Shown here: in pieces, positions 16,340 to 24,371 of the stretch | Layout of the letters: each line of letters begins with the position of its first letter | Position numbering within the stretch: the first letter of the stretch is position 1 | NCBI GenBank assembly: GCA_021775855.1 | Contig: JAJFGZ010000024.1 | Coordinates: forward strand, 1-32,212 | Direction of reading: 5' to 3' | From: Hyphomicrobiales bacterium | Lineage (GTDB): Bacteria; Pseudomonadota; Alphaproteobacteria; Rhizobiales; NORP267 | DNA: 32,212 nt | Position numbers and translations under genes: made by a program | The notes under the pieces: generated by a model | Told to the model about the DNA's origin: nothing | Seen by the model: only the letters and a program-made list of their open reading frames with translations | Database searches by the model: none

Positions 16340-17110
16340 TTATCGCTGAACCGGTAGGCCTGCGTGAATCCCGCCATCAATGGGGATAACGGTGCCGGTA
16401 ATATACGCTGCAGGTGGTGATAACAGGAAGTCGACAAGTCCTGCAATTTCCTCGGGTTTTGCAAATCGTCTAAGTGGAATCTGTGATTCCATCTTCTTGC
16501 GGTAATCCTGATAGGGCGCCAACATGTCTGTATCGACGAACCCGGGCGCGACATAATTCGCGCACACCCCACGGCGCGCGACTTCAATCGCCAGCGTTTT
16601 GATATAACTCATCATCGCGCCTTTACTGGCCGCGTATACTGCATTGCCGGTCACGCCGTGTGAAAATGTAATTGAACCGATGCCCACAATACGACCCCGT
16701 CGGGCGGCCAACATCGGTCTGACAATCCCGCTTATCAACCTTGTCATGGCCCAAAAATTCAACTGCATTACTTTTTCTGCACGGTTTTGATCAACCATCG
16801 CAGTCAGTGCATCGTAGGACATTCCCGCATTATGGATAAACCCGAAGAATGCATCCCGTTCCGCGAGATCATCGGCAAACGCGTCAACGCTCTCGCGATC
16901 CGCAAGATCGAGCTGACGAGCCATGAATGACTGATTGGGATATTGCTCCGATAGATTGCGGGCGAGCGCATTGGCATCTTCTTCCGATCGACTAAATGTG
17001 AACGTGACATCGAAACCCGATTGGGCAACTTGCCGGACAATGGCTTCGCCGATCCCCCGGGCGCCCCCGGTTACCAGCACATGGCTGTTGGTTGTCGCTT
17101 GATCTGTCAT
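16340..17110 (-). CDS. FabG-like 3-oxoacyl-ACP reductase (SDR)
   Basis: 256-aa short-chain dehydrogenase. The cofactor motif TGGARGIG is at 14-21, NNAG-type HNAG at 93-96, and the catalytic set is S146, Y159 and K163 (YAASKGAMM). The C-terminus (AYITGTVIPIDGGIHAG) is the usual FabG ending. It sits 12 bp after the catalytic ketosynthase gene and 9 bp before the dehydrogenase gene, so it most likely reduces the 3-oxoacyl intermediate on AcpXL. The rhizobial clusters I recall do not include a dedicated reductase at this place, which makes the layout slightly richer. Confidence 0.92.
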   Translation of the reverse strand: MTDQATTNSHVLVTGGARGIGEAIVRQVAQSGFDVTFTFSRSEEDANALARNLSEQYPNQSFMARQLDLADRESVDAFADDLAERDAFFGFIHNAGMSYDALTAMVDQNRAEKVMQLNFWAMTRLISGIVRPMLAARRGRIVGIGSITFSHGVTGNAVYAASKGAMMSYIKTLAIEVARRGVCANYVAPGFVDTDMLAPYQDYRKKMESQIPLRRFAKPEEIAGLVDFLLSPPAAYITGTVIPIDGGIHAGLPVQR

Positions 17111-17122
17111 CAGAAATTATCG

Positions 17123-18406
17123 TCAGGCCGGTTCACCAGAGAAAACCAGGCATACATTCTGGCCGCCAAATCCAAAGGAATTTGAGAGCACGGTTCGCAC
17201 GTCCTTATCCCGCTTAACGTTCGGGACCACATCGAGAGAAATGGTCGGGTCTGGGATGTCCCAATTTATCGTCGGAGGGATTACGCCGGTCTGGATGGTC
17301 ATCATCGAAAATACGGCTTCGATCGCCCCGGCGGCGATCAGGGCATGTCCTATCATGGATTTGTTGGAACTAATGGGGATGTTCTGGAGACATTCGCCAA
17401 ACGCGGCGTCGAGCGAAAAATGCTCCATCTTGTCATTTTCGGGCGTGCTCGTGCCGTGGGCATTGATGTAATCGATTTCTTCGGGCTCCAGGCCTGAATC
17501 GCTGAGCACATTGTTGATCGCACCAATGATTGCAGAACCGTCTGGCTTGGAGCGGGTCCGGTGAAAATCATCGGCACGCTCTCCCCGACCCCTGACGACA
17601 CCAAGAATTTTCGCGCCTCTCGCCTTCGCAGATTCGTATGTTTCCAGGACCAGCGTTGCAGAGCCTTCCGCCATGACAAACCCGTCGCGGTTTTTCGAAA
17701 AGGGTTTCGACGCCTTTTCGGGAGGATCGTTCTGCGTGGTCAGGGCCGAAAGGAGAGAAAACCGAACCACCATTTCCTCGGTGGTGGAACCGTCGGTGGC
17801 GACGCACAATGCCGCATCCGTATCGCCTCTCAAAATTGCTTCAACACCCATTTGGATCGCGGTCGCGCCAGTCGCACAAGCTGTCGAGAGGGCCACCGGC
17901 ATACCGCGCGTACCGAGTTTTTCCGCCAGATATTCGCCGCCTGCTGCAAATTGGAATAAGTCGTGGACGATTGTAAAATCGCCGGTTTGTGCCGCTTCGA
18001 TCATGCGGGGATACCCGGTCAAATTACTATCCGGGTTCTTGCGATACATTTCAGCGCGCACCGACCAATCTATATCTACCGGCGGTACTGCCAGAAATAA
18101 CGGACCGGGAAATGAGCCAGGGCTTCCAATTCCCGACTGCTCGAGTGCTTCGTTCGCTGAACGCATGGCCATATCCAGCGAGTGTACTGTGGAGACATGT
18201 GGTCCAGAATTCCCCAGGTCAACAAGACCGGCAATCTGGGTGCGGAGGCCATCGGTGGAAAATCTCGTAATCTTGCGGATCCCGGATTTTCCCGATGTCA
18301 GCGCATCCCAATTATCGTCCCTGCCTTCACCGAGCGAGGTGACAACGCCGATTCCAGTCACAACGATGACCGGGCGGCCTTTATGGTCTTTGAGTGCCTG
18401 ACCCAT
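17123..18406 (-). CDS. Beta-ketoacyl-ACP synthase, catalytic partner (FabF1XL-like)
   Basis: 427-aa FabF-type condensing enzyme extending the acyl chain with malonyl-ACP. The full Cys-His-His triad is visible: C177 in STACATGATAI, H317 in NAHGTSTPEND and H354 in NKSMIGHALIAAG. The ATG at 18406 is preceded by AGAAGGA and gives MGQALKDHKGRPVIVVTGIG; the frame is open upstream to 18475, but that would overlap the neighbouring gene. It begins 2 bp after the end of the Cys-less ketosynthase gene, so they are coupled. By position it matches FabF1XL of rhizobia. Confidence 0.93.
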   Translation of the reverse strand: MGQALKDHKGRPVIVVTGIGVVTSLGEGRDDNWDALTSGKSGIRKITRFSTDGLRTQIAGLVDLGNSGPHVSTVHSLDMAMRSANEALEQSGIGSPGSFPGPLFLAVPPVDIDWSVRAEMYRKNPDSNLTGYPRMIEAAQTGDFTIVHDLFQFAAGGEYLAEKLGTRGMPVALSTACATGATAIQMGVEAILRGDTDAALCVATDGSTTEEMVVRFSLLSALTTQNDPPEKASKPFSKNRDGFVMAEGSATLVLETYESAKARGAKILGVVRGRGERADDFHRTRSKPDGSAIIGAINNVLSDSGLEPEEIDYINAHGTSTPENDKMEHFSLDAAFGECLQNIPISSNKSMIGHALIAAGAIEAVFSMMTIQTGVIPPTINWDIPDPTISLDVVPNVKRDKDVRTVLSNSFGFGGQNVCLVFSGEPA

Positions 18407-18408
18407 GC

Positions 18409-19653
18409 CTATCCTTCTCCGCGTGTAGCTGTATCCGGGGGGGTATCGATCAGGGCCATTCCCTCGCCGCGCCAACTTCCCCAGAAATTGAGCAACATTT
18501 GCTGGATATTGCCAGTAAAATCCTTTTCAAATCCAGTTGAGTCAAATGGTGTAAAAAATTCGCCTTTCGACAGAGCAAGCGCTCCGAGCGCCATGCCGAG
18601 AAGAAAATGGGCTTCGTTTGATTGCCCGAATTGCGTTCCGTAACCGCGATAGACCGGGTCGTATCCACGTTCAGCGAGGGATTCCAGGAACCCTCTTTCT
18701 TCGTCTGTAACTGGTTGCACACCGCTGGCACCGGATAGAATGGCAAGCGGGCCTTTGGGGATATCCCTGCTCATCCTGTCGAATTGTTCTTTGGCAATGC
18801 GCGTAGCTTCTCCTGGTTCGCGGCGGCACCGATCGCCTTCAATCGAGTGTATCCGCGCGTAAGGTTTTACGCCGCGCGCTTCGGCATGGGCGCGGGCCTC
18901 AAGAACCAGGAAAGTGCCCGCCGTGCCAAAGATAAATCCACCTTCGTCAGTCCGGCTCCAGACGGGAACATGCGGCTTGTCCCATAAATAATTACCGGCT
19001 TCCCAAATCAATATTCCGTCTGCACGGGAAGCATAGTAGGCGCCACCAACCAAAAACAGATCTCCCTGCCCGGACTGGATTTGCCGTGTCGCCGTTTGCA
19101 TCGCGGCCAAGCCGCCAGGGTCTTCACCCATCAGCGTGCGCGACGTGCCTGTTACGCCGTGGACAATCGAGATGTTCCCGGCGAGCAGATTGGTCAACTG
19201 AGACAGAAACAACGTGGGGCGCAATTCATTTGAAAGAGATTCGACAAGAAATGCAGCCGGGTCGTTTGATTGCCCCAACCCTTCGAGAATAGCAGTATCG
19301 ACCTCTTCGTCACGCCGACCTGCGCCGGCAGCCACTACCAGGTTCATTTCCTGCAGGTATTCAGATTTTTGTGTGAGATTGGCATCGGCCAACGCAAGCC
19401 CCGCCGCGTATGTGCCGAGCTGCTGCCAATTGCCCATCTGGCGTTGATCGCCGCGCTTTGGGATCTGCGAGGAGACATCAATCTCGGCTTGGGGGTGTAC
19501 CGGGTATGGCGCGAAGGATTCTTCGTCGAGGATGGGTTTTGGAGGCGTATCTGTCGTCAAATGCCGCCAATGGGTCTCCAGACCTTCGCCGATTGAACTG
19601 ACCAGACCGATACCCGTAACCCAAACTTCGTCGGGTTTACTTTCCATGGTCAC
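18409..19653 (-). CDS. Cys-less ketosynthase homologue (FabF2XL-like, chain-length-factor type)
   Basis: 414-aa ketosynthase-fold protein. The nucleophilic-elbow region (about 165-178, HGVTGTSRTLMGED) has no Cys, and the first catalytic His motif is replaced (SGASGVQPVTDEER near 308-320). A possible second His remains (NEAHFLLGMALGA, H349). This resembles the chain-length factor of KS/CLF pairs: an inactive partner that shapes the chain-length pocket. It starts at GTG 19653, overlapping the dehydratase stop as GTGA, or at ATG 19647. It is adjacent to the intact ketosynthase. The CLF-like role is inferred from missing residues and pairing. Confidence 0.88.
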   Translation of the reverse strand: MTMESKPDEVWVTGIGLVSSIGEGLETHWRHLTTDTPPKPILDEESFAPYPVHPQAEIDVSSQIPKRGDQRQMGNWQQLGTYAAGLALADANLTQKSEYLQEMNLVVAAGAGRRDEEVDTAILEGLGQSNDPAAFLVESLSNELRPTLFLSQLTNLLAGNISIVHGVTGTSRTLMGEDPGGLAAMQTATRQIQSGQGDLFLVGGAYYASRADGILIWEAGNYLWDKPHVPVWSRTDEGGFIFGTAGTFLVLEARAHAEARGVKPYARIHSIEGDRCRREPGEATRIAKEQFDRMSRDIPKGPLAILSGASGVQPVTDEERGFLESLAERGYDPVYRGYGTQFGQSNEAHFLLGMALGALALSKGEFFTPFDSTGFEKDFTGNIQQMLLNFWGSWRGEGMALIDTPPDTATRGEG

Positions 19654-20114
19654 GATTGGTCACCCGAGGGGTATATTTCCTTATACCGTTTAAGCATTTC
19701 CTGGCGCAGTTCGTCTTTCGGAAATGGCATAATGCGGAACGTTAGCCGTGCGTTGCAAATTCGTTTACCCGCCGACGTCACCTCTGCCTTGGAAACGGCA
19801 AAACCGGAGCCATCATGTATGATTTCAGCTTCGATATTCAATACAGTACCGGGCTCCACAAATGTCCGTAACTTGGCCTCCGATACGGCGACGAGAAACG
19901 GCATCAATTCAAACTCCAGCCGGTCCAACAAAAGGTATCCGCTGGCCTGCGCCATAGTCTCGATCAGCAATACACCGGGCAGCAGTGGGTGAGTTGGAAA
20001 ATGACCTTCGAATATAGTACTTTTATCAGGAACATTCGCAATAGCGTCGATTTTACCCGTCTCCCGATTGATCGTGGAGATGGTGTCGATCATCTGAAAA
20101 TATTCAAGGTGCAT
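19650..20114 (-). CDS. fabZXL: FabZ-like 3-hydroxyacyl-ACP dehydratase of the acpXL cluster
   Basis: 154-aa hot-dog-fold protein of the FabZ/FabA-like type. The segment FEGHFPTHPLLPGVLLIETM holds the GHF..P..PGV motif with the catalytic His and, further on, the Glu of IETMAQASGYLLL. It would dehydrate 3-hydroxyacyl-AcpXL. The gap from acpXL is 70 bp and the 3' end overlaps the next gene by four bases. The ATG at 20114 gives MHLEYFQMIDTI; a second ATG eight codons in (MIDTI) is also possible. Confidence 0.9.
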   Translation of the reverse strand: MHLEYFQMIDTISTINRETGKIDAIANVPDKSTIFEGHFPTHPLLPGVLLIETMAQASGYLLLDRLEFELMPFLVAVSEAKLRTFVEPGTVLNIEAEIIHDGSGFAVSKAEVTSAGKRICNARLTFRIMPFPKDELRQEMLKRYKEIYPSGDQS

Positions 20115-20184
20115 GGCTAAACAGGCCCGGATCCGCGCTCAATCGATAGCTCCAAGTCAACAACAAAATTGGAGAAACGGCGTC

Positions 20185-20466
20185 TCAGGAATTTTTTACA
20201 GCAACCAGCTCGTCGATCCGTTCGCTAAGGCGACTGAGCAAAAAATAATCGTCAACCGAAGCATTGCCATCATTCATTTCTTCGGTCCACGTTTCGATCG
20301 GAATCTTGATGCCGAAATGCTTGTCAACCGCAAAGGCGATGTCGAGAAAATCAAGACTGTCGATGCCGAGATCGGTAAACGCATTTTTCTCAGGCGTAAT
20401 ATCCCCCATCGGAATATCGCTGGTTTCTGAGATTATTTCGGCAAGAGCTTCAAAAGTAGATGACAT
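20185..20466 (-). CDS. acpXL: AcpXL, acyl carrier protein for very-long-chain lipid A fatty acids
   Basis: 93-aa carrier protein. The phosphopantetheine site is S37 in DLGIDSLDFLDIAFAVDKHF, followed by GIKIPIETWTEEMNDG and a C-terminal extension (YFLLSRLSERIDELVAVK). That extension and the IPIETW segment mark AcpXL rather than the housekeeping AcpP, and overall text is very close to rhizobial AcpXL. It carries the growing C26-C30 hydroxy-acyl chain. It is the first gene of a seven-gene minus-strand cluster ending at lpxXL. The promoter should lie in the 255-bp interval to the divergent deaminase gene. Confidence 0.96.
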   Translation of the reverse strand: MSSTFEALAEIISETSDIPMGDITPEKNAFTDLGIDSLDFLDIAFAVDKHFGIKIPIETWTEEMNDGNASVDDYFLLSRLSERIDELVAVKNS

Positions 20467-20721
20467 AGATCAACCTGTTTGATTTGGTCTGGTTCTTCTG
20501 CATAGAAACGTTCCAGGCGCCAATTCCTTGTTGTATTCTGGCCTTTTAGCATGACAGGATTATTTGTGCAGAAAATCTTTCGCGATCAAGTTTTACCAGC
20601 CTGGACCGGTACGGTTCGATCATCTTCCCGATCAAGATTTTCGCGCGCATTGTCACGCAATAGAGCGATTCAAATGGTGTTTATAATGACTCATTCAGGA
20701 AATTGAAATAGGCGATTGTGA

Positions 20722-22065
20722 ATGTCGATATGGATAAAAAATCCAAACGATATCCTAGCCGAAAATGCTGGAGGTGGCGTCGTCGTTGCCGCAGGGCGGA
20801 TATCGGAACTTGTACCCTTTGGCGCGAAGCCGAAGACCAAGATCGATACGGTTTTTGACGCCCGGAAACTTGTTGTTACGCCCGGTCTAATCAACACCCA
20901 TCATCATTTTTATCAGTCGCTTACTCGAACCCTACCAGCAGCCTTGAATAAGGAGTTGTTTGGCTGGCTGTCAGCGCTTTACCCGGTCTGGGCAGAGCTC
21001 GAACCGGGGTTCATCGAACAAGCCACACGGCTGATCCTGGCCGAACTGGCATTGTCAGGCTGTACGACCACGACAGACCATCACTATGTCTTCCCGGCTG
21101 GCGCTGAGGAGGCAATCGACATTCAGGTCTCGGAGGTCAAGGAAATTGGCATGCGGGCCGTTCTGACCCGGGGGTCCATGAACCTCAGCCAAAAGGATGG
21201 CGGATTGCCGCCTGACAACGTTGTCCAGGATGCCGACACAATTCTCGCAGATAGCGAACGGCTGGTGGCAAGATACCACGAGGTTGGGCCTGACGCGTTT
21301 GTTCAGATCGCATTGGCGCCCTGTTCACCATTCTCGGTTTCGCGGACCCTGATGACAGAGACCGCGCGCCTCGCAGACCGATTGGGGGTCTTGTTGCATA
21401 CCCATCTTGCAGAAACAGAGAACGAGATCGAATTCTGTCGCGAAAAATTTGGCTGTACACCGGTCGAATATCTCGAAGATACGGGCTGGCTCGGCAACCG
21501 AACCTGGCTTGCTCACGGGATTCATTTCACCGATCACGAAATCCAAATACTCGGCGCCGCCGGGGTTGCGGTCTCAACATGTTCGCATTCAAACATGTAT
21601 CTTGCTTCCGGTATTTGCCGGGCGTGCGAACTCGAATCCTCAGGCGCGCCGGTTGGATTGGGGATCGACGGATCGGCGTCCAACGATGCGTCCAACATGA
21701 TCGAAGAGGTGCGCCAGGCATTTCTCCTGCAAAGGCTAAAATATGGGTCAACCAATATTTCCCACCTGGACGCGTTGCGTTGGGCAACGGCTGGTTCGGC
21801 GGATTGTATCCGCCGCCCTGAGCTTGGACGGATCGAAGTTGGCGCGAACGCTGATCTGGCGATGTTCAAACTAGATGAATTGCGCCATTCAGGGGGCCAC
21901 GATCCGCTCGCAACCCTGGTAATATGTGGCGCTTCCAAAGCCGAACAGGTGATGGTTGGTGGAAAATGGGTAGTTGAGAACGGGGCCATACCCGGCCTCG
22001 ATATCGAAAGGCTTGTGGAAACACATACCGAGGCGGCTCAAGCTCTGGTGTTCAAAGCCGGATAG
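20722..22065 (+). CDS. 8-oxoguanine deaminase (amidohydrolase)
   Basis: 447-aa metal-dependent amidohydrolase. Metal-site text is in order: NTHHHFYQSL (H60 and H62), HTHLAETENEIEFC, WLAHGIHF and GLGIDGSASND. The segment STCSHSNMYLASGICRACEL matches the 8-oxoguanine deaminase subgroup, which hydrolyses 8-oxoguanine to urate and ammonia. The context agrees: the convergent gene 13 bp away encodes urate-oxidising PuuD. It is divergent from acpXL over 255 bp. Related s-triazine or guanine deaminases are alternatives, but the subgroup motif and the neighbourhood favour this call. Confidence 0.87.
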   Translation: MSIWIKNPNDILAENAGGGVVVAAGRISELVPFGAKPKTKIDTVFDARKLVVTPGLINTHHHFYQSLTRTLPAALNKELFGWLSALYPVWAELEPGFIEQATRLILAELALSGCTTTTDHHYVFPAGAEEAIDIQVSEVKEIGMRAVLTRGSMNLSQKDGGLPPDNVVQDADTILADSERLVARYHEVGPDAFVQIALAPCSPFSVSRTLMTETARLADRLGVLLHTHLAETENEIEFCREKFGCTPVEYLEDTGWLGNRTWLAHGIHFTDHEIQILGAAGVAVSTCSHSNMYLASGICRACELESSGAPVGLGIDGSASNDASNMIEEVRQAFLLQRLKYGSTNISHLDALRWATAGSADCIRRPELGRIEVGANADLAMFKLDELRHSGGHDPLATLVICGASKAEQVMVGGKWVVENGAIPGLDIERLVETHTEAAQALVFKAG

Positions 22066-22078
22066 ACTTGGCGCGGGA

Positions 22079-23266
22079 CTATTGCTGGTCCAACCAGATA
22101 CCGAGTTTGTCCCGTTCTTCCAGGGTCATGGCGGTTTCGTTCCCCAATGGCATAGTTTGCCCAATGACCGCCTGCGCCCTCACCTGCTCGGCGTAGCGGC
22201 GCAGCTCGTCGACATCTTCAAGTTTAATCCCCGCCGGGGGCTCGTCGAAAGCCTCATGGCTCGGCGCAGCTGAATGACACATCACGCAATTGCGGTTGAC
22301 GATTGTCATCACCTCGGCGTCGTTGACGGCGGATAGATCTCCGGATCGCTCCGGACGAACGCCGGATACGACAGCAGCACTGACAAAGGCGGCAGCGGCA
22401 ACGCCCAGCGTCCAGGCGATGCCTTTGAAATGCCTACCGGCATCGTGAAGATTGATGAAATGCCGAACCATGGCACCGGAAATAACGATCAGTCCGACGA
22501 TGATCCATTTCCATTGGTGGCTGACCAACCCAGGATAGTGGCTGGCAACCATCATCAACAATACCGGCAGGGTAAGGTAATTGTTGTGCATCGAGCGTTG
22601 CTTGGCGATGATGCCGTGGGACGGGTCCGCCTCTTCCCCGCGCATCAGCGATTTGGCGGCCTTGTCCTGACGCGGAATGATCACCATGAACACGTTGGCG
22701 GCCATCCAGGTGCCGATCAGCGCGCCCACATGGATGAGCGCGCCGCGGCCGGAAAATATCTGTGAATACATTGCCGTCGCCGCAAGAATAATAGCAAACA
22801 GGATCGCTGCCAGAAGAACCGGGTTTTTCCCGATCGGCGAGCGGCAAAGTCCGTCGTAGATCAACCAGCCGAACAAAAGCGATGACAGACTGGCGACAAT
22901 CGCCTGCCAGGGCTCAATCGCCAGGACCGACGGGTCAATCAGGTAGGATTTGGCGTTGATGTAATATTGCAGAACCAGAAGGCCGAAACCGGTCACCCAG
23001 GTCAGATAGGCTTCCCATTTGAACCAGTGCAGGTCCGGCGGCAATTGGGCCGGGGCTACGGTGTATTTTTCTACATGGTAGAACCCCCCGCCATGGACCA
23101 TCCACACGGTCCCATAGACGCCAGGGTTCATCTTGTCCCGGGGTTTGAAGGCAATGTCCAACCAAACAAAATAGAACGACGCCCCGATCCAGCCGATACC
23201 GATAATGATATGCGCCCAGCGCAATAACAAATTCAGCCATTCGCTAAACAGGGCAATATTGCTCAT
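22079..23266 (-). CDS. puuD: Membrane-bound urate hydroxylase with cytochrome c domain
   Basis: 395-aa PuuD. The first about 300 residues form an eight-or-so-helix membrane domain (RWAHIIIGIGWIGASFYFVW, YGTVWMVHGGGFYHVEKY, KQRSMHNNYLTLPVLLMMVA). The C-terminal part is a cytochrome c domain with CVMCH near residue 330 and a later Met (GQTMPLGNETAMT) as probable axial ligand. It oxidises urate to 5-hydroxyisourate, passing electrons to the cytochrome instead of oxygen-derived peroxide. The ATG at 23266 has a GGGGGAA site. It is divergent from a lysR gene across 137 bp. The following pathway enzymes are not in the window. Confidence 0.93.
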   Translation of the reverse strand: MSNIALFSEWLNLLLRWAHIIIGIGWIGASFYFVWLDIAFKPRDKMNPGVYGTVWMVHGGGFYHVEKYTVAPAQLPPDLHWFKWEAYLTWVTGFGLLVLQYYINAKSYLIDPSVLAIEPWQAIVASLSSLLFGWLIYDGLCRSPIGKNPVLLAAILFAIILAATAMYSQIFSGRGALIHVGALIGTWMAANVFMVIIPRQDKAAKSLMRGEEADPSHGIIAKQRSMHNNYLTLPVLLMMVASHYPGLVSHQWKWIIVGLIVISGAMVRHFINLHDAGRHFKGIAWTLGVAAAAFVSAAVVSGVRPERSGDLSAVNDAEVMTIVNRNCVMCHSAAPSHEAFDEPPAGIKLEDVDELRRYAEQVRAQAVIGQTMPLGNETAMTLEERDKLGIWLDQQ

Positions 23267-23370
23267 CGTTCCCCCAATTCCTTCCGAGTCGTGCCGGTTC
23301 TGATTGCCAGTCTTGGGTCAGGATAGCAGCCCCAGCTTGCTTCGGCGACCATATTGGGATTTTATATAAT

Positions 23371-23392
23371 GAAATTGAATTTCAAATTTGAA
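23371..23392. promoter_or_regulatory. Overlapping palindromes before the lysR start (possible operator)
   Basis: GAAATTGAATTTC (23371-23383) is a perfect 13-bp inverted repeat with a central G, overlapping TTCAAATTTGAA (23381-23392), a perfect 12-bp palindrome. They sit 12-33 bases before the lysR ATG and about 105 bases from the puuD start. LysR-type regulators commonly bind such AT-rich dyads between themselves and a divergent target. Confidence 0.55.
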
Positions 23393-23403
23393 TTGATAAT
23401 GCC

Positions 23404-24306
23404 ATGTTAAATCACTTTGACGATATTCGCGTATTCATGCGCGTTGCGGAATTGGAAAACCTGTCTGCCGCGGGTCGAGATTTGCGTAAAACACCTGCAG
23501 TGGTCTCCAGCCGGATTGCACGACTGGAAGCGGCAACCGGCGTCTCCCTACTATGGCGCACCACCAGGCAGGTACGATTAACGCCCGAAGGCGAGACGTT
23601 TCTCGAACATTGCGCGGATATCATGCGGGCGGTCAACAAGGCAGAGGCCTTGTTGACTCAAACCGACAAAACCCTATCCGGACCGGTCCGCATCACCGCA
23701 CCGACGGGGATTGGAGAGAGCATCCTGGTCCCCGCTTTCGTGGAATTTTCCAGGGCCAATCCCGAGATCAATATCCAGCTTCATCTAACGGACCGGCTGG
23801 CCAATCTTGTTGAAGAAAAATACGACCTGGCGATCCGGATTTCTGAATTGCGGGAATCCGGTCTGATTGTCCGGAAACTTGCTGACAATCGACGCGTGAT
23901 CTGCGGAACGCCCGAATATTTGAAAGCAAACGGTATCCCCCTCACCCCCCAGGACCTGCAGAATCATAATTGTCTACTCCTCAGATTCCCGGGATCCGAA
24001 CAATACCAATGGCGCCTGACCGGGCCCGACAACGAAATTCATAATTTGCCGATCTCGGGACCGTTGGACAGTGACCGGACGGACGTACTCAAGCATTGGG
24101 CATTGGCGGGAATGGGTTTGACGTTGCAAAACCGGATCGATATCGCGGCCGAACTTGAAGCGGGACTGCTGCTGCCCGTTCTTCAGGAATTCAAGGCAGA
24201 CGGGCATCGAATTCATGCGGTCTATCCGAAAAGGCGGCACATGCCGCCGCGCCTGCGCGTTACGTTGGATTTCCTGGTTGATAAATTCAGGGACCTTCCA
24301 ACCTAA
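23404..24306 (+). CDS. LysR-family transcriptional regulator
   Basis: 300-aa LysR-type regulator. The N-terminal winged helix (about 1-60) has NLSAAGRDLRKTPAVVSSRI then EAATGVSLLWRTTRQVRLTPEG. The effector-binding domain follows from about 92 (GPVRITAPTGIGESILVPAF). It is divergent from puuD and convergent with the purine transporter operon, so control of urate/purine genes is the simplest expectation. The ligand could be a purine intermediate, but nothing in the sequence shows this directly. Confidence 0.92.
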   Translation: MLNHFDDIRVFMRVAELENLSAAGRDLRKTPAVVSSRIARLEAATGVSLLWRTTRQVRLTPEGETFLEHCADIMRAVNKAEALLTQTDKTLSGPVRITAPTGIGESILVPAFVEFSRANPEINIQLHLTDRLANLVEEKYDLAIRISELRESGLIVRKLADNRRVICGTPEYLKANGIPLTPQDLQNHNCLLLRFPGSEQYQWRLTGPDNEIHNLPISGPLDSDRTDVLKHWALAGMGLTLQNRIDIAAELEAGLLLPVLQEFKADGHRIHAVYPKRRHMPPRLRVTLDFLVDKFRDLPT

Positions 24307-24318
24307 AGGACGGGACTC

Positions 24319-24349
24319 AAAAAGGCCGCGGACAAGTTGCCCACGGCCT
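24319..24349 (-). terminator. Rho-independent terminator of the purine transporter operon
   Basis: On the minus strand, AGGCCGTGG pairs with CCGCGGCCT around a short loop (one mismatch, arms 24341-24349 and 24323-24331), followed by a TTTTT run at 24319-24323. It lies 23 bp past the binding-protein stop and 12 bp past the convergent lysR stop. Confidence 0.85.
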
Positions 24350-24371
24350 GATTGAACCCTGTAGATAAAGT

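Noticed and set aside
20571..20642. GAAAATCTT and AAGATTTTC inverted pair in the acpXL upstream region
   Set aside because: Arms of 9 bp separated by over 50 bases in an AT-leaning interval; too weak to call a regulatory site.
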